From Chthoniobacterales bacterium (lineage in GTDB: Bacteria > Verrucomicrobiota > Verrucomicrobiia > Chthoniobacterales > UBA10450): a DNA stretch of 14,296 nucleotides. This document shows, piece by piece, positions 1-8,226 of the stretch. Where the stretch lies: assembly GCA_013695905.1 (NCBI GenBank), contig JACCZQ010000063.1:1-14296 (forward strand). The letters run 5' to 3'. Each line of letters begins with the position of its first letter. The stretch's first letter is position 1. The translations under genes were made by a program, and so were the position numbers. The notes under the pieces are model-generated. The model was not told the origin of the DNA. It saw nothing but the letters and a program-made list of their open reading frames with translations, and did not search any database.

Positions 1-1800
1 TTCGTTACTCGAGAGCAGCGGCTGCCAGTCACGTCCGCCGCCGGGGGCAAGGCGGGCGTCGTCGAGATTCGGCAGCGCGTGCCCGCCCAGGAGGTCCACC
101 AGCACCGCGGTGTTGTATTCGCCGGTCCGGCCGAAGAACAGCGCCACGATTCCGTGGTCGAGTTCCGTGACGAGGAAGCTCTCCCGCGAACGCTGGCGGA
201 AGGCGGGGCGGGTCTGGCGCAGCTCGAGGAACTCCCGGTAAAGTAGCAGCACTCCGGCATGCGGCGGCTCGCGCAGTTCTTCCCAGCGCAATTTTGAATC
301 GGTGAAGGTGCTGTCCGCCTGCGGGTCGGGAATTGTCTTCAACACGTCCGGGTCGCTAAAGGCGGCGAAGTTCTGGAACTCTTTGCGCCGCCCTGCGGTG
401 ACGAGCTTCCCCAGCTGCGCGTTATGGTCGGTGAAGAACTGGAAGGGCGTGGAGGCCGACCATTCCTGCCCCATGAAGAGCAGCGGCGTCTGCGGCACGA
501 GGCAGAGCAACGCCGAGGCCGCGCGGTATTGCTCCGGCGAGGTGACCTGCCCCAGCCGCTCACCAAAGGCGCGGTTGCCGACCTGGTCGTGATTTGAAAT
601 GCAATAGACGAACTGCGCCGGCTCCAGTTCCGCGGGATCGCCCCCGCGCGGCTTCCCGGTGCTGCGCTGCTTCTGGCCGCGAAAAAGCCAGCCATGGGCG
701 AGGGTCTGCGCCAGCTCGGTGGGCGAGCCTGCGTAGTTTGCGTAGTAGCCGTCGCGCTGGTTCGTCATCAGGACGCGCACGACGTGGTGGAAATCGTCCG
801 CCCAGGCGCCGTCGAGCCCCAGCCCGCCGCGGGCGGCGTCGCGAAGAAGGCGCGGTTCGTTTCGCTCGTCTTCAGCAATGACAAACCCGCCTAACGAGTG
901 CACCGCCTCCGCGATCTCCGCGAGGATATGTCGCGGTGAGCGGTCGGCGATTTCATGTGTCGCGTCGAGACGGAAGCCATCGATGTGAAACTCACGCATC
1001 CAATAGGGAGAGTTCTCCACGAAGAAGGCGCGCACCGGCGCTTCCGCGTAGTTGAGAGCCGCACCCCATGGCGTGTGCAGCTGCTCGTCCGTGTAGTGAT
1101 CGTGATAGACGCCGGTGTAGTTGCCGTCGGGGCCGAAGTGATTGTAAACAACATCCAGGATGACGGCCAGACCAAGCGCGTGCGCCGCATCGACGAGCGC
1201 GCGGAGATCACCCGGCTCGCCGTAGCAACGCGCCGGCGCATACAACATCACGCCGTCGTAGCCCCAATTCCGCTCCCCGGGAAAATCCGCGAGCGGCATT
1301 AACTCAATCGCGGTGACGCCAAGCGCGACGAGATATTCGAGGCGTCCGATCGCGCTCCGGAAAGTGCCTTCCGCCGTGAAGGTCCCGACATGCAGCTCGT
1401 AGATGATTAACTCGGAGTATGGGGGCGCGATCCACGCTTCGTCGTTCCACGCGTAGGTGGTGGGGTCCACCACCATGGAAGGGCCGTGGACACCCTCCGG
1501 CTGAAAACGCGAGGCCGGATCGGGCCAGCCCTGGCTTTCCCCGAAGCGGTATTGGTAGAGGTGGCCGGCGGCGCCCTGCGGGTCGAGCGCGCTGAAATAT
1601 CCGTCGCCTTCCGGCGTCAGGCGGAGAACACGCGGACTCCCTCCTTCTTCGTCCTGGATGAGGACATCGGCGCGTTCGTGTTTACACCAGGTGCGGTAAC
1701 GCACTCCGCCTTCGGCGAGTTCGGCACCTTGCGACCGCGACGGAATGGGAGAACGGCCCGCCACGATGTGCGGCTCTGCGGTGAGATCTGTTTCGGTCAA
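1..1800 (-). CDS. treZ: Malto-oligosyltrehalose trehalohydrolase (TreZ), 3' end off the window
   Basis: A continuous minus-strand frame of 600 codons with no stop before the left edge. TreZ hydrolyses the bond that releases trehalose from maltooligosyl trehalose, the second step of the TreY-TreZ route from glycogen-like glucans in the cytoplasm. An N-terminal carbohydrate-binding part (GGVRYRTW, about 31-38) precedes a GH13 barrel. Visible motifs are YELHVGTF, DVVYNHFGPDGN, the nucleophile region GFRLDATHEI (D279), the acid/base GFVIAEDERNE (E310) and SNHDQVGNRAFGERL (D405). The family is usually about 580-620 residues, so only a few codons should be missing. I chose TTG at 1800-1798 because a GGAGG-like site lies about 11 bases upstream, there is no ATG or GTG between it and the in-frame TGA at 1872-1870, and the sequence conserved in the family begins soon after. 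No treY or treS neighbour is in view. Confidence 0.93.
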   Translation of the reverse strand, partial: MTETDLTAEPHIVAGRSPIPSRSQGAELAEGGVRYRTWCKHERADVLIQDEEGGSPRVLRLTPEGDGYFSALDPQGAAGHLYQYRFGESQGWPDPASRFQPEGVHGPSMVVDPTTYAWNDEAWIAPPYSELIIYELHVGTFTAEGTFRSAIGRLEYLVALGVTAIELMPLADFPGERNWGYDGVMLYAPARCYGEPGDLRALVDAAHALGLAVILDVVYNHFGPDGNYTGVYHDHYTDEQLHTPWGAALNYAEAPVRAFFVENSPYWMREFHIDGFRLDATHEIADRSPRHILAEIAEAVHSLGGFVIAEDERNEPRLLRDAARGGLGLDGAWADDFHHVVRVLMTNQRDGYYANYAGSPTELAQTLAHGWLFRGQKQRSTGKPRGGDPAELEPAQFVYCISNHDQVGNRAFGERLGQVTSPEQYRAASALLCLVPQTPLLFMGQEWSASTPFQFFTDHNAQLGKLVTAGRRKEFQNFAAFSDPDVLKTIPDPQADSTFTDSKLRWEELREPPHAGVLLLYREFLELRQTRPAFRQRSRESFLVTELDHGIVALFFGRTGEYNTAVLVDLLGGHALPNLDDARLAPGGGRDWQPLLSSNE

Positions 1801-1938
1801 GTGTGTGTGAATCCTCCGCGAGATAAACGTGACGTTCCCCTCCCGCGGATGTGCGGGACTCCCGCCGCTTCAGGAGGTGGCGCGCGAACGCGCCCGTTTC
1901 GTAGAACCGAGGAATCGCTCGAGTGATGTAGTAGTTGA

Positions 1939-1961
1939 TGCCCGCGCAGCTTTGGCGGGCA
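1939..1961. other. Perfect 7-bp hairpin in the treZ upstream region
   Basis: TGCCCGC at 1939-1945 and GCGGGCA at 1955-1961 form a perfect stem around a 9-base loop. There is no T-run in either orientation, so a plain intrinsic terminator is not supported. It lies about 140 bp upstream of treZ. The role is unknown. Confidence 0.35.
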
Positions 1962-2220
1962 GGAATTCTCTTGGAAGGCGGCGAGTTCCTCCTTTCTGCT
2001 GCGGGTGCGCGGTTTGCCGTGCGGTTGGGAGCGTCTTGAGTTCCATTTTTCGCGAGAGGTCCGGACAAATCTGCCGGCGCGGACGCAGGACAGGCAAAGG
2101 AGCAGGCGGTCCCGAATTCCCTTACGGGTAGTGGTGTTGACAAGGGCAAGCGCCACCTGCTGCAAGGCGCTGTCGCCGGCGTCTTGCTTAGCGGCTGGAG
2201 CAGCGGCGATCGCATTCGTG

Positions 2221-2424
<204 letters not shown>

Positions 2425-2428
2425 GGCT

Positions 2429-2452
2429 GCCGGGAAGCGGCCCGGCGATTTT
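2429..2452 (+). terminator. Probable intrinsic terminator of the tRNA gene
   Basis: GCCGGG (2429-2434) pairs perfectly with CCCGGC (2441-2446) around a 6-base loop. GATTTT follows at 2447-2452. The hairpin begins four bases after the tRNA 3' end, where a terminator or 3' processing signal is expected. The T-run is short. Confidence 0.55.
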
Positions 2453-2561
2453 GGCGTAACGGGGCGCCATCCGCAGCAGCTACTTTGCTGCTCCTGAACT
2501 CGCCGGTGACCTGAAACTGCGTAAAATCACCATTTGAATCAGGTTTTTCCCTACGGAAACG

Positions 2562-2590
2562 TTGACAACGCGGCAGCCTCTCTGAATACT
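2562..2590 (+). promoter_or_regulatory. Sigma70-like promoter of the bactofilin operon
   Basis: A perfect -35 TTGACA at 2562-2567 is followed after exactly 17 bases by AATACT at 2585-2590, which matches TATAAT at four of six positions. Transcription would start near 2597. It stands alone ahead of three closely spaced plus-strand genes, so it probably drives the whole unit. Confidence 0.6.
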
Positions 2591-2736
2591 GCGGCGTGTT
2601 AAAGAAATTCCTCCCGCAAAAGCCCCTGTCGTCTATCGGAGAAGGATCGTTAAGCGCGGGGAATGATGACACGAATGGCCTCGCCCAACGGGACGAACCG
2701 CGAAACTCACCCTCAATCACCGATCACGAAAAAACT

Positions 2737-3159
2737 ATGGCTGAACATTCTGGCAAAGACATCCTCTCGAGCGATGTTGAAATCAAAGGCTCGATCAAAT
2801 TCCAAAAAGAGCTCCTCATCGACGGCAAAGTGGAAGGGGAGATTCATTCTGACGGTGTCTTGACGATCGGAGAAAACGCCGACATTCGCGGCGAAATCAA
2901 GACCAAATCGATCACCGTGTTCGGCAAGGTGCAGGGGAACATCACCGTCGGCGAGCGTTGCGAATTGAAATCGCGCTGCACGCTGCAGGGTGACCTCAAG
3001 GCGGCCCGCCTCGTCATCGAGGAAGGCGCCACCTTCATCGGCAAGTCTGAAGTGACCAGCGCCGCCGGCGGCAAAGCAGGTGCGAACTCGCGCCCTGAAA
3101 TCGTCCGCAACGACGAATCGCCCGCTCCGGCCAAGGCCGCCTTCGGCGCCCGCGGATAA
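2737..3159 (+). CDS. Bactofilin (polymer-forming cytoskeletal protein)
   Basis: A 140-residue bactofilin (DUF583). These proteins self-assemble, without nucleotide, into filaments that organise cell shape and envelope enzymes. The right-handed beta-helix repeats are clear from about residue 12 to 105, with regularly spaced turns such as IDGKVEGEI, LTIGENADIRGEI, ITVFGKVQGNI, CTLQGDL and LVIEEGATFIG. The tail is short and Ala/Gly/Pro-rich. Bactofilins commonly have only flexible tails around one helix, and this fits. I prefer the ATG at 2737. The frame is open back to a GTG at 2596 (187 residues), but that GTG falls on the predicted transcription start and the extra 47 residues are not bactofilin-like. 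Neither start has a clear Shine-Dalgarno site. The stop is 27 bases before the next gene, a second bactofilin. Confidence 0.9.
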   Translation: MAEHSGKDILSSDVEIKGSIKFQKELLIDGKVEGEIHSDGVLTIGENADIRGEIKTKSITVFGKVQGNITVGERCELKSRCTLQGDLKAARLVIEEGATFIGKSEVTSAAGGKAGANSRPEIVRNDESPAPAKAAFGARG

Positions 3160-3186
3160 TTACAGCCAGCTTCGTCCTCGCGACCA

Positions 3187-4074
3187 GTGGCTAAGCCCGG
3201 CCCTGCTAAGATCAGTGTGGAGTGTCCACACTGCGGCTTTAAGCAGATGGAGTATGCCGCCGCGAAGAGCACGATGTGCCGCCAGTGCGGCGGTGCTTTT
3301 TCGCCGACGGCGCCGAAACCGGCAGAGATCCGGCTGGGTACTCCGCGCGCGGAGCAGCACCCCGGGCCTTCTCTCGCCGAAGGAGGCGCCTCGCTGCTCC
3401 GGAAGTTCGATGGGCTTTGGGGGAAACAGCGCAGCTCCGTCGTCGAGTGTTTCGACTGCAAGGCAAAACAGGAGGTCATCGCCTCCGCCAGCTCCACCAC
3501 GTGCCCGAAGTGCAGCGCGCATCTTGATCTTCGCGACTACAAGATTACGACCAGCTTCAGCCGCGCCATCCGGACCCATGGCGAGATCCACGTCACCTCG
3601 AAGGGTGACCTGAGCAGCAGCAGTGTCATCTGTCGTTCCGCGCTCATCGAAGGCAAACTGCGGGGCAACCTGCATTGCACCGGCACCGTCACCATCCATC
3701 ACAGCGGCAAAATCCCTGGCCGCCTCACCGCCGAGCATGTCCTCATCGAGCGCCGCTCGGAAGTGCAGTTCGTCCGGCGCATGAACGTGAAGAGCCTCAA
3801 GATTCGCGGTCACATGACTGGTGAAGTGATGGCGGAAACCGTGGTCGTCATCCACCGGAACGCCTCGCTCGATGGCGATGTCACGGCGAAATCCATCAGC
3901 GTCGAAAAGGGCGGCATGTTCTCCGGTCAGCTTGTGATCGGCAGCAGCGGCTTGGAGCAGGGCGAATTGCTGCCGGCGCAGGGTGCCGAGCAGACGCCGG
4001 AAGAGCGGGCTGCGGAGAAGGCGCGCGCAGAGGGTTTGCTGCCGGGAGTTGTGCCGCCGTTGCCCGCCACTTAG
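3187..4074 (+). CDS. Bactofilin-family protein with two N-terminal zinc ribbons
   Basis: A 295-residue protein. Residues 1-115 hold two four-cysteine clusters with the same spacing: CPHC/CRQC (C13, C16, C31, C34) and CFDC/CPKC (C88, C91, C106, C109), each C-x2-C-x14-C-x2-C. Such knuckles normally bind zinc. Residues from about 118 to 255 carry bactofilin-like beta-helix repeats (HGEIHVTSKGDL, ALIEGKLRGNL, VTIHHSGKIPGRL, LKIRGHMTGEV, SLDGDVTAKSI). The tail is charged and rich in Ala, Glu and Pro. The start is GTG at 3187; the next in-frame ATG (3247) would remove the first CxxC pair, so GTG is favoured, although no Shine-Dalgarno site is visible. It lies 27 bases after a plain bactofilin and 13 bases before a DUF5069 gene. 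Co-polymerisation with the first bactofilin is an inference. Confidence 0.87.
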   Translation: MAKPGPAKISVECPHCGFKQMEYAAAKSTMCRQCGGAFSPTAPKPAEIRLGTPRAEQHPGPSLAEGGASLLRKFDGLWGKQRSSVVECFDCKAKQEVIASASSTTCPKCSAHLDLRDYKITTSFSRAIRTHGEIHVTSKGDLSSSSVICRSALIEGKLRGNLHCTGTVTIHHSGKIPGRLTAEHVLIERRSEVQFVRRMNVKSLKIRGHMTGEVMAETVVVIHRNASLDGDVTAKSISVEKGGMFSGQLVIGSSGLEQGELLPAQGAEQTPEERAAEKARAEGLLPGVVPPLPAT

Positions 4075-4087
4075 GCTTTCGGGCTGA

Positions 4088-4510
4088 ATGCGCAAAAAGC
4101 TGGTCCCGCGGAGCCCGTACGAGCGGCTCGGTGGTTATGTTCATCTTCCTCGTCTCATCGACAAGGCGAAGCTGCACCGCAAAGGGCTGCTGAACGGCTA
4201 CAACTACAAGACGATCGGGTTCGACAAGCATCTGCTCGCGTTCCTGAAGCTAAACCCCGACGCGTTTGAAGAAGCGGCCAACCGGCTCGAGGAAGACGCG
4301 GCGATCCTGCAGTGGATCGGGGAGAACGGCACCAGCCATTCCGCGGAGGAGATCGAGGAGTGGAATCACCACATGATTTCGCGGCATCCGGATACGGCAG
4401 TGAAGAAGGCGCGCTTCCTCCATTTCCTGAAGGAAGCGGGCGGTGAGGGGCGTCAGGATATCGCTACTTACTTCGACCTCATTGAGTTCGATGAGGGGCG
4501 GAAGAAGTAG
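4088..4510 (+). CDS. DUF5069 domain-containing protein
   Basis: A 140-residue soluble protein. The N-terminus RSPYERLGGYVHLPRLIDK matches what I know of DUF5069 proteins, which are frequent in Verrucomicrobiota and have no established function. The rest is mostly helical and acidic, with FDKHLLAFLKL, WIGENGT, and near the C-terminus IATYFDLIEFDEG. There is no signal peptide, membrane segment or known catalytic motif. It begins 13 bases after the zinc-ribbon bactofilin stop and is last in that operon. A convergent gene ends 36 bases further on. A link to bactofilin filaments is suggested only by position. Confidence 0.82.
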   Translation: MRKKLVPRSPYERLGGYVHLPRLIDKAKLHRKGLLNGYNYKTIGFDKHLLAFLKLNPDAFEEAANRLEEDAAILQWIGENGTSHSAEEIEEWNHHMISRHPDTAVKKARFLHFLKEAGGEGRQDIATYFDLIEFDEGRKK

Positions 4511-4546
4511 TGATCGGTGAACAGTGGGGGATGACTCGTTAGGCCG

Positions 4547-5299
4547 TCACCGCACGAATTGTTTGAACAGCTCGTTTGCTTCTTCCAGCGTCTCCTTGCT
4601 CCCGATGTCGAACCAAGTGCCCTGAATCTGGTGCGTCTTCACCCGCTTCCGCGGGTAGAGCCACTGGATGAACCGCCCCGGCTGATCGGGATTATTGCCC
4701 GCCGCGAGGTAGGTGGTGAACATCGGAATCGTCTCGCGTGAGAAATAGTAGAGCGCGATGCCGGTGAGCGTGCTCTTCGGCTCCGCGGGCTTCTCTTCGA
4801 ATGACGTGATCACTCCCTCCTCGTCCAATGTGATCGCGCTGTATTTCTTGATCGCCTCCAGGTCGCCGACGTCATACGTCGCCAGCGTCGCCTCGGAACC
4901 CTGCGCCGCCGCGACGAACTCCGTCAGCGGATCGCTGAACAAATTGTCACCCGCCACCACCAGCAGGTCATCGCGGCCGAGATCTTCCCGGACCAGCACG
5001 AGATTGATGTCACCGATCGCGCCCAGTTTATCGGAGTCGTCCATGGAGCCGTCATTGACGATCTTGAGGTTGCGCTGCGGCTGTCGCTGCTGGTAGTCGT
5101 CGGCCCACGTTTGAAAATCCTTGGCGAACTTGTTGTTCGTCACTACGTAAACGGTGCCGATCCCCTCCACCGGCGCGAGATTATCGAGCACCCACTCGAT
5201 CATCGGCTTGCCGGCCACCTCGAGCAACGGCTTCGCTTTCGTGAGGGTGAGGGGATAAAGACGCGTCGCGTAACCGGCGGCGAGAATGAGGACGTTCAT
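4547..5299 (-). CDS. Nucleotide-sugar pyrophosphorylase family nucleotidyltransferase
   Basis: A 250-residue cytoplasmic enzyme of the sugar-1-phosphate nucleotidyltransferase family, which activates a sugar phosphate with an NTP for cell-envelope or glycan synthesis. The N-terminal nucleotide-binding motif is LAAGYATRLYPLTLTKAKPL (residues 6-25), where the usual G-x-G-T-R reads G-Y-A-T-R. GKPMIEWVLDNL follows, and VVAGDNLF holds the metal-binding Asp (D118). FEEKP and TWFDIGSKETLEEANELF are also typical of the C-terminal half. The glucose-1-phosphate thymidylyltransferase group is the nearest I recognise, but the substrate cannot be set from sequence. Its ATG overlaps the glnD stop by four bases (ATGA), so it is probably translated by coupling and transcribed with glnD. 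Confidence 0.85.
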   Translation of the reverse strand: MNVLILAAGYATRLYPLTLTKAKPLLEVAGKPMIEWVLDNLAPVEGIGTVYVVTNNKFAKDFQTWADDYQQRQPQRNLKIVNDGSMDDSDKLGAIGDINLVLVREDLGRDDLLVVAGDNLFSDPLTEFVAAAQGSEATLATYDVGDLEAIKKYSAITLDEEGVITSFEEKPAEPKSTLTGIALYYFSRETIPMFTTYLAAGNNPDQPGRFIQWLYPRKRVKTHQIQGTWFDIGSKETLEEANELFKQFVR

Positions 5300-8100
5300 G
5301 ATCGCTTTACATTCGCAGCGGCAGACCCGTTCGCGCCTGCCGTCGCGCCGTCACCCTGCTCCCGCACAGCCGCGCGGTGCAACTTTTGTTGCAAGGCTTT
5401 GATTCTTTCCCCGTCCATGATCTTCCCGCGCGTGGTTGCATCCGTCACGTAGAAGGTATCGATCGCTGCCCCCTTGTCGGTGCTGATCCGCGCCAGCGCG
5501 ATCGAGATGCCCTCGCCCTGCATGACCGATAACAGATCGTAGAGCAAGGCCGGGCGGTCCGCCGTCTCCACCTGCACGAGAGTGTGACTAGGGTGCGACT
5601 TGTTATCCGTGATAATCCTCGTCGGAAAATCCAGGTCGTGGCTTGTCCCGGCGCCGGGCTGCCACCGCGTCTTTTCGAGGAGCGGTTCGAAGTCGAATCC
5701 CGGATCCGTCAGCGCCTGGCGCAGCGTCGATTCCATGGAGGCGCGCTCGCCTTCATCGGTCACAGCGCGGCCGCGCCGGTCGCAGACGTGAAAGATGTCG
5801 AGCACCACATTATCCCCGCGCGTGAAAATATCGGCGCTGAGGATGTTGAGCGGGACCACCGCGAACGCGCCTGCGATTTTCGCCAGCAAATGCGGCCAAT
5901 CCCAGGTGCAGAACGACACCACGCTGTGGCCTTGCGATGGCAACGCCACCCAGTGGCTCGCAGGCACGAGCGGCGTTCCTCCGCGCAGGTAGAGATTCTC
6001 CAGAAATTGGCGAAACAAGCGCGCATGGGACGCGATCTCCGGCACCCCAAAGGCGCGGAGGTAATTGTCCGGCATAAACTCGAATTGCGCATCGACCTCC
6101 TCTGCGTAACCGGGCGAAAGCTTCTCCACCACCGCGCGCTGCAGCGACTCGCGCTCAATCTTCTGGTGTTCATGAAAAGCCGCTCGATCCGCAAGATATT
6201 GCGACGTGCCGTGATAGAGCTGCCATACCAGCGTCTCTTTCCAATCCGACCATCCTTCCGCGCTGGTGCCCTGCCCGTCGGCGAGCGTGAGCAGCATCAA
6301 CGCGTCGAGATTCTTCCGGTTCCGCACGATCTGGCCGAACTCCACAATCGTCTGCGGGTCGTCGAGATTCCGCTGCTGCGCGAAATTCGAAAGCGTGACG
6401 TGGTGATCGACGAGCAGAATCAGCGCGCGCCGTGCCTCCGGGCTCAGTTCCAGGCGCCGGGCGGCACGCTGCGCAAAGAGCGCGCTCGCTTCCGAGTGCG
6501 GCCGCGCCCCGACCGCCTTGCCGGTATCGTGCAGAAGGATGGCGAGGTAGAGGACGAACGGCTCCTCGAGTTTCTCGAATAATTCGCGGTAAGGCCGGAG
6601 CTTCGGATTCTCCGTCGTCATCAGGGCGTCCAGCTTCTCGATGCAAACCAGCGTGTGCTCGTCCGCGGTATAACGATGAAAATACTCGTGCTGCACCAGG
6701 CAGGTGAGCGGCGCGAACTCCGGCAGATAGCGCCCGAGGAAATCCACCCGGTGCATCATGCGCAGCACGCACCCCGCTGCGCCTTTCCGCGAAAGCATGG
6801 TGCGAAACATCTCCCGCGGCCGCTTCGCGGAACGGAAAGTGCGCGTCACCGCCTGCGGACTGCGCGAAAGCAGATCCTCCAGTTCCGGGCTGAGTTCGAG
6901 ATGATGCTCCTGCGCAATCTGGAACACGCGCATCATCAGCTCCGGTTCGCGGCGAAACACCTCATTCGACTTCGCGTAGAGACGGCGCTGGCGGCTGCTG
7001 AAAGCGCCGAAGTCTTTCGTTTCCTCCTCCTGCGCGGTCGAGCGTGAGGTGCTCGCTTTCGCCGCCGTCGCGTTGGCGAACTGCTCCGTGATCCGTTCCG
7101 TCACGCGAAAGATGTTTCGGGTGTGCCCGTAGTAATCCTTCATCAGCGCCTCACTGCGCAGCTGTCCGCGCCGGTTCGCATAGCCGAGGCGCTTCGCGAT
7201 CTCGTCCTGAAAATTCAGGTGCAGCACGTCCGTGGCGCGGCCGATCGCGTAGTGCAGATCCGTCCGGATGCGGAGAAGGAAATCGTAGGCGGCTTCGATC
7301 CGGCGCTGGTCCGCCACCGTCAGCCAATCTTTGCCGACCAGTTGGTTCGTGGTGAGGGCGCCTTCCTTGAAGAAAGTGGTCCAGAGAAGATTCTGGTAAT
7401 CGCGCAGTCCGCCGCAGCCGTTCTTGATGTGCGGCTCCTGCATGTAAACGCTGTCGCCGTACTTCTTATGGCGCGCGACCTGGTCCGCCATGCGCATCGC
7501 CACGTATTCGTGCTCGAAACCATCCACGCAGTCTGCGCGGAAACGTTGCCGGAAGACGCGCAGCAATTCACGATCGCCCGCCAGATAGCGCGACTCGAGC
7601 ATCGCGGTCTTGGTCAACATGTCGGTGTTCGCCTGCTCGGTCGCCTGCTGCACGGAGCGCGTCGAATGCCCGACCCTGAAGCCGATATCCCAGAGCAGAT
7701 ACAGGATCTGCTCCACCACCTGCGCGGTCGTCGGCGAAACCTCATCGGTCGTCTCGCCGTGGAGGAACATCACATCCACATCGCTGAACGGATTCAGCTC
7801 GCCTCGCCCGTAGCCGCCGAGCGCCAGCAGCGTGAGAGGCGTGGCTGGTGCGCCAGTTTGTGCGCGAGCAAAGTTACTCGCCGCCGCGAAGACGTGCTGG
7901 AGCAACACGTCCACGAGCGAGACGCGCCGCGCGCAGATCTCCCGGCCGCCGCCGCTGGCCTGATGCTTGAGACGCAGGCGGTGCTCCTCGATGCGAAGGA
8001 ATTTCTTGTAGAGCGGCAGGACGTCCGTGGGACGAGCCGCACCGGCCGGCGCGAGCTGTTGCTCCGCGTGTGCGAGAACTTTGGCGAGGTGGCGAAGCAT
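5296..8100 (-). CDS. glnD: [Protein-PII] uridylyltransferase / uridylyl-removing enzyme (GlnD)
   Basis: A 934-residue bifunctional nitrogen sensor, slightly longer than the roughly 890 residues of E. coli GlnD. It adds UMP to PII proteins when glutamine is low and removes it when glutamine is high. The nucleotidyltransferase motif is GGYGRGELNPFSDVDV (residues 95-110, metal-binding D107 and D109). The HD hydrolase motif LLHDTGKAVGARPHSEAS has H524-D525. Two C-terminal ACT domains start near 725 (SVVSFCTWDWPHLLAKIAG) and 841 (LVQVETADRPALLYDLLSVM), where glutamine is expected to bind. All four modules are intact, so both activities are plausible. The ATG at 8100 lacks a strong Shine-Dalgarno site. 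It lies 122 bases downstream of the response-regulator gene, and its stop overlaps the next gene. No glnB or glnA is in view. Confidence 0.96.
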   Translation of the reverse strand: MLRHLAKVLAHAEQQLAPAGAARPTDVLPLYKKFLRIEEHRLRLKHQASGGGREICARRVSLVDVLLQHVFAAASNFARAQTGAPATPLTLLALGGYGRGELNPFSDVDVMFLHGETTDEVSPTTAQVVEQILYLLWDIGFRVGHSTRSVQQATEQANTDMLTKTAMLESRYLAGDRELLRVFRQRFRADCVDGFEHEYVAMRMADQVARHKKYGDSVYMQEPHIKNGCGGLRDYQNLLWTTFFKEGALTTNQLVGKDWLTVADQRRIEAAYDFLLRIRTDLHYAIGRATDVLHLNFQDEIAKRLGYANRRGQLRSEALMKDYYGHTRNIFRVTERITEQFANATAAKASTSRSTAQEEETKDFGAFSSRQRRLYAKSNEVFRREPELMMRVFQIAQEHHLELSPELEDLLSRSPQAVTRTFRSAKRPREMFRTMLSRKGAAGCVLRMMHRVDFLGRYLPEFAPLTCLVQHEYFHRYTADEHTLVCIEKLDALMTTENPKLRPYRELFEKLEEPFVLYLAILLHDTGKAVGARPHSEASALFAQRAARRLELSPEARRALILLVDHHVTLSNFAQQRNLDDPQTIVEFGQIVRNRKNLDALMLLTLADGQGTSAEGWSDWKETLVWQLYHGTSQYLADRAAFHEHQKIERESLQRAVVEKLSPGYAEEVDAQFEFMPDNYLRAFGVPEIASHARLFRQFLENLYLRGGTPLVPASHWVALPSQGHSVVSFCTWDWPHLLAKIAGAFAVVPLNILSADIFTRGDNVVLDIFHVCDRRGRAVTDEGERASMESTLRQALTDPGFDFEPLLEKTRWQPGAGTSHDLDFPTRIITDNKSHPSHTLVQVETADRPALLYDLLSVMQGEGISIALARISTDKGAAIDTFYVTDATTRGKIMDGERIKALQQKLHRAAVREQGDGATAGANGSAAANVKRS

Positions 8101-8122
8101 CGGGATGGAAGCGGTTGAAAGA

Positions 8123-8209
8123 GTTAAAAGGTTAAAAGGGTTACAAAGTTAAACTGTCACGCTACCGAACGGCACCGGAGTTTAACTATTTAACCATTTA
8201 ACCTTTAAC
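8123..8209. repeat. Large imperfect inverted repeat built of GTTAAA units
   Basis: The left arm (8123-8155) is four consecutive GTTAAA-like units spaced 8-9 bases apart. The right arm (8179-8209) is the near-complement, again four units reading TTTAAC. The arms can pair over about 31 bases with a few bulges, around a GC-rich spacer of 23 bases. It fills most of the gap between the regulator stop and the glnD start. It could act as a terminator or attenuator, a processing site, or be a small non-autonomous repeat. It is AT-rich against GC-rich surroundings. Confidence 0.75.
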
Positions 8210-8226
8210 GACGGCTCCGCCGTCAC
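8210..8226 (-). other. Hairpin at the end of the response-regulator gene
   Basis: On the minus strand GACGGC, a three-base loop and GCCGTC form a perfect 6-bp stem that overlaps the TGA stop of the regulator (8225-8223). The U-run typical of an intrinsic terminator is missing, because TTAAAG of the larger repeat follows directly. It may work with that repeat as a 3' end signal. Confidence 0.4.

Noticed and set aside
1-1800. treZ as a frameshifted pseudogene, because only short complete frames are obvious there
   Set aside because: Translation of the minus strand in one frame is uninterrupted for 600 codons with all catalytic motifs; the gene just lacks its stop inside the window.
2475-2492. 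AGCAGC/GCTGCT hairpin upstream of the bactofilin promoter as a second terminator
   Set aside because: The stem is perfect but no T-run follows, and a better terminator already lies at 2429-2452.
3160-4095. Minus-strand open frame of 311 codons opposite the zinc-ribbon bactofilin
   Set aside because: The plus strand has clear cysteine clusters and beta-helix repeats; the antisense translation has no recognisable motif.
5584-8118. Long plus-strand open frames (332 and 331 codons) opposite glnD
   Set aside because: They are antisense to a gene with all GlnD motifs; their His/Arg/Leu-rich translations resemble no family and arise from GC-rich codon bias.
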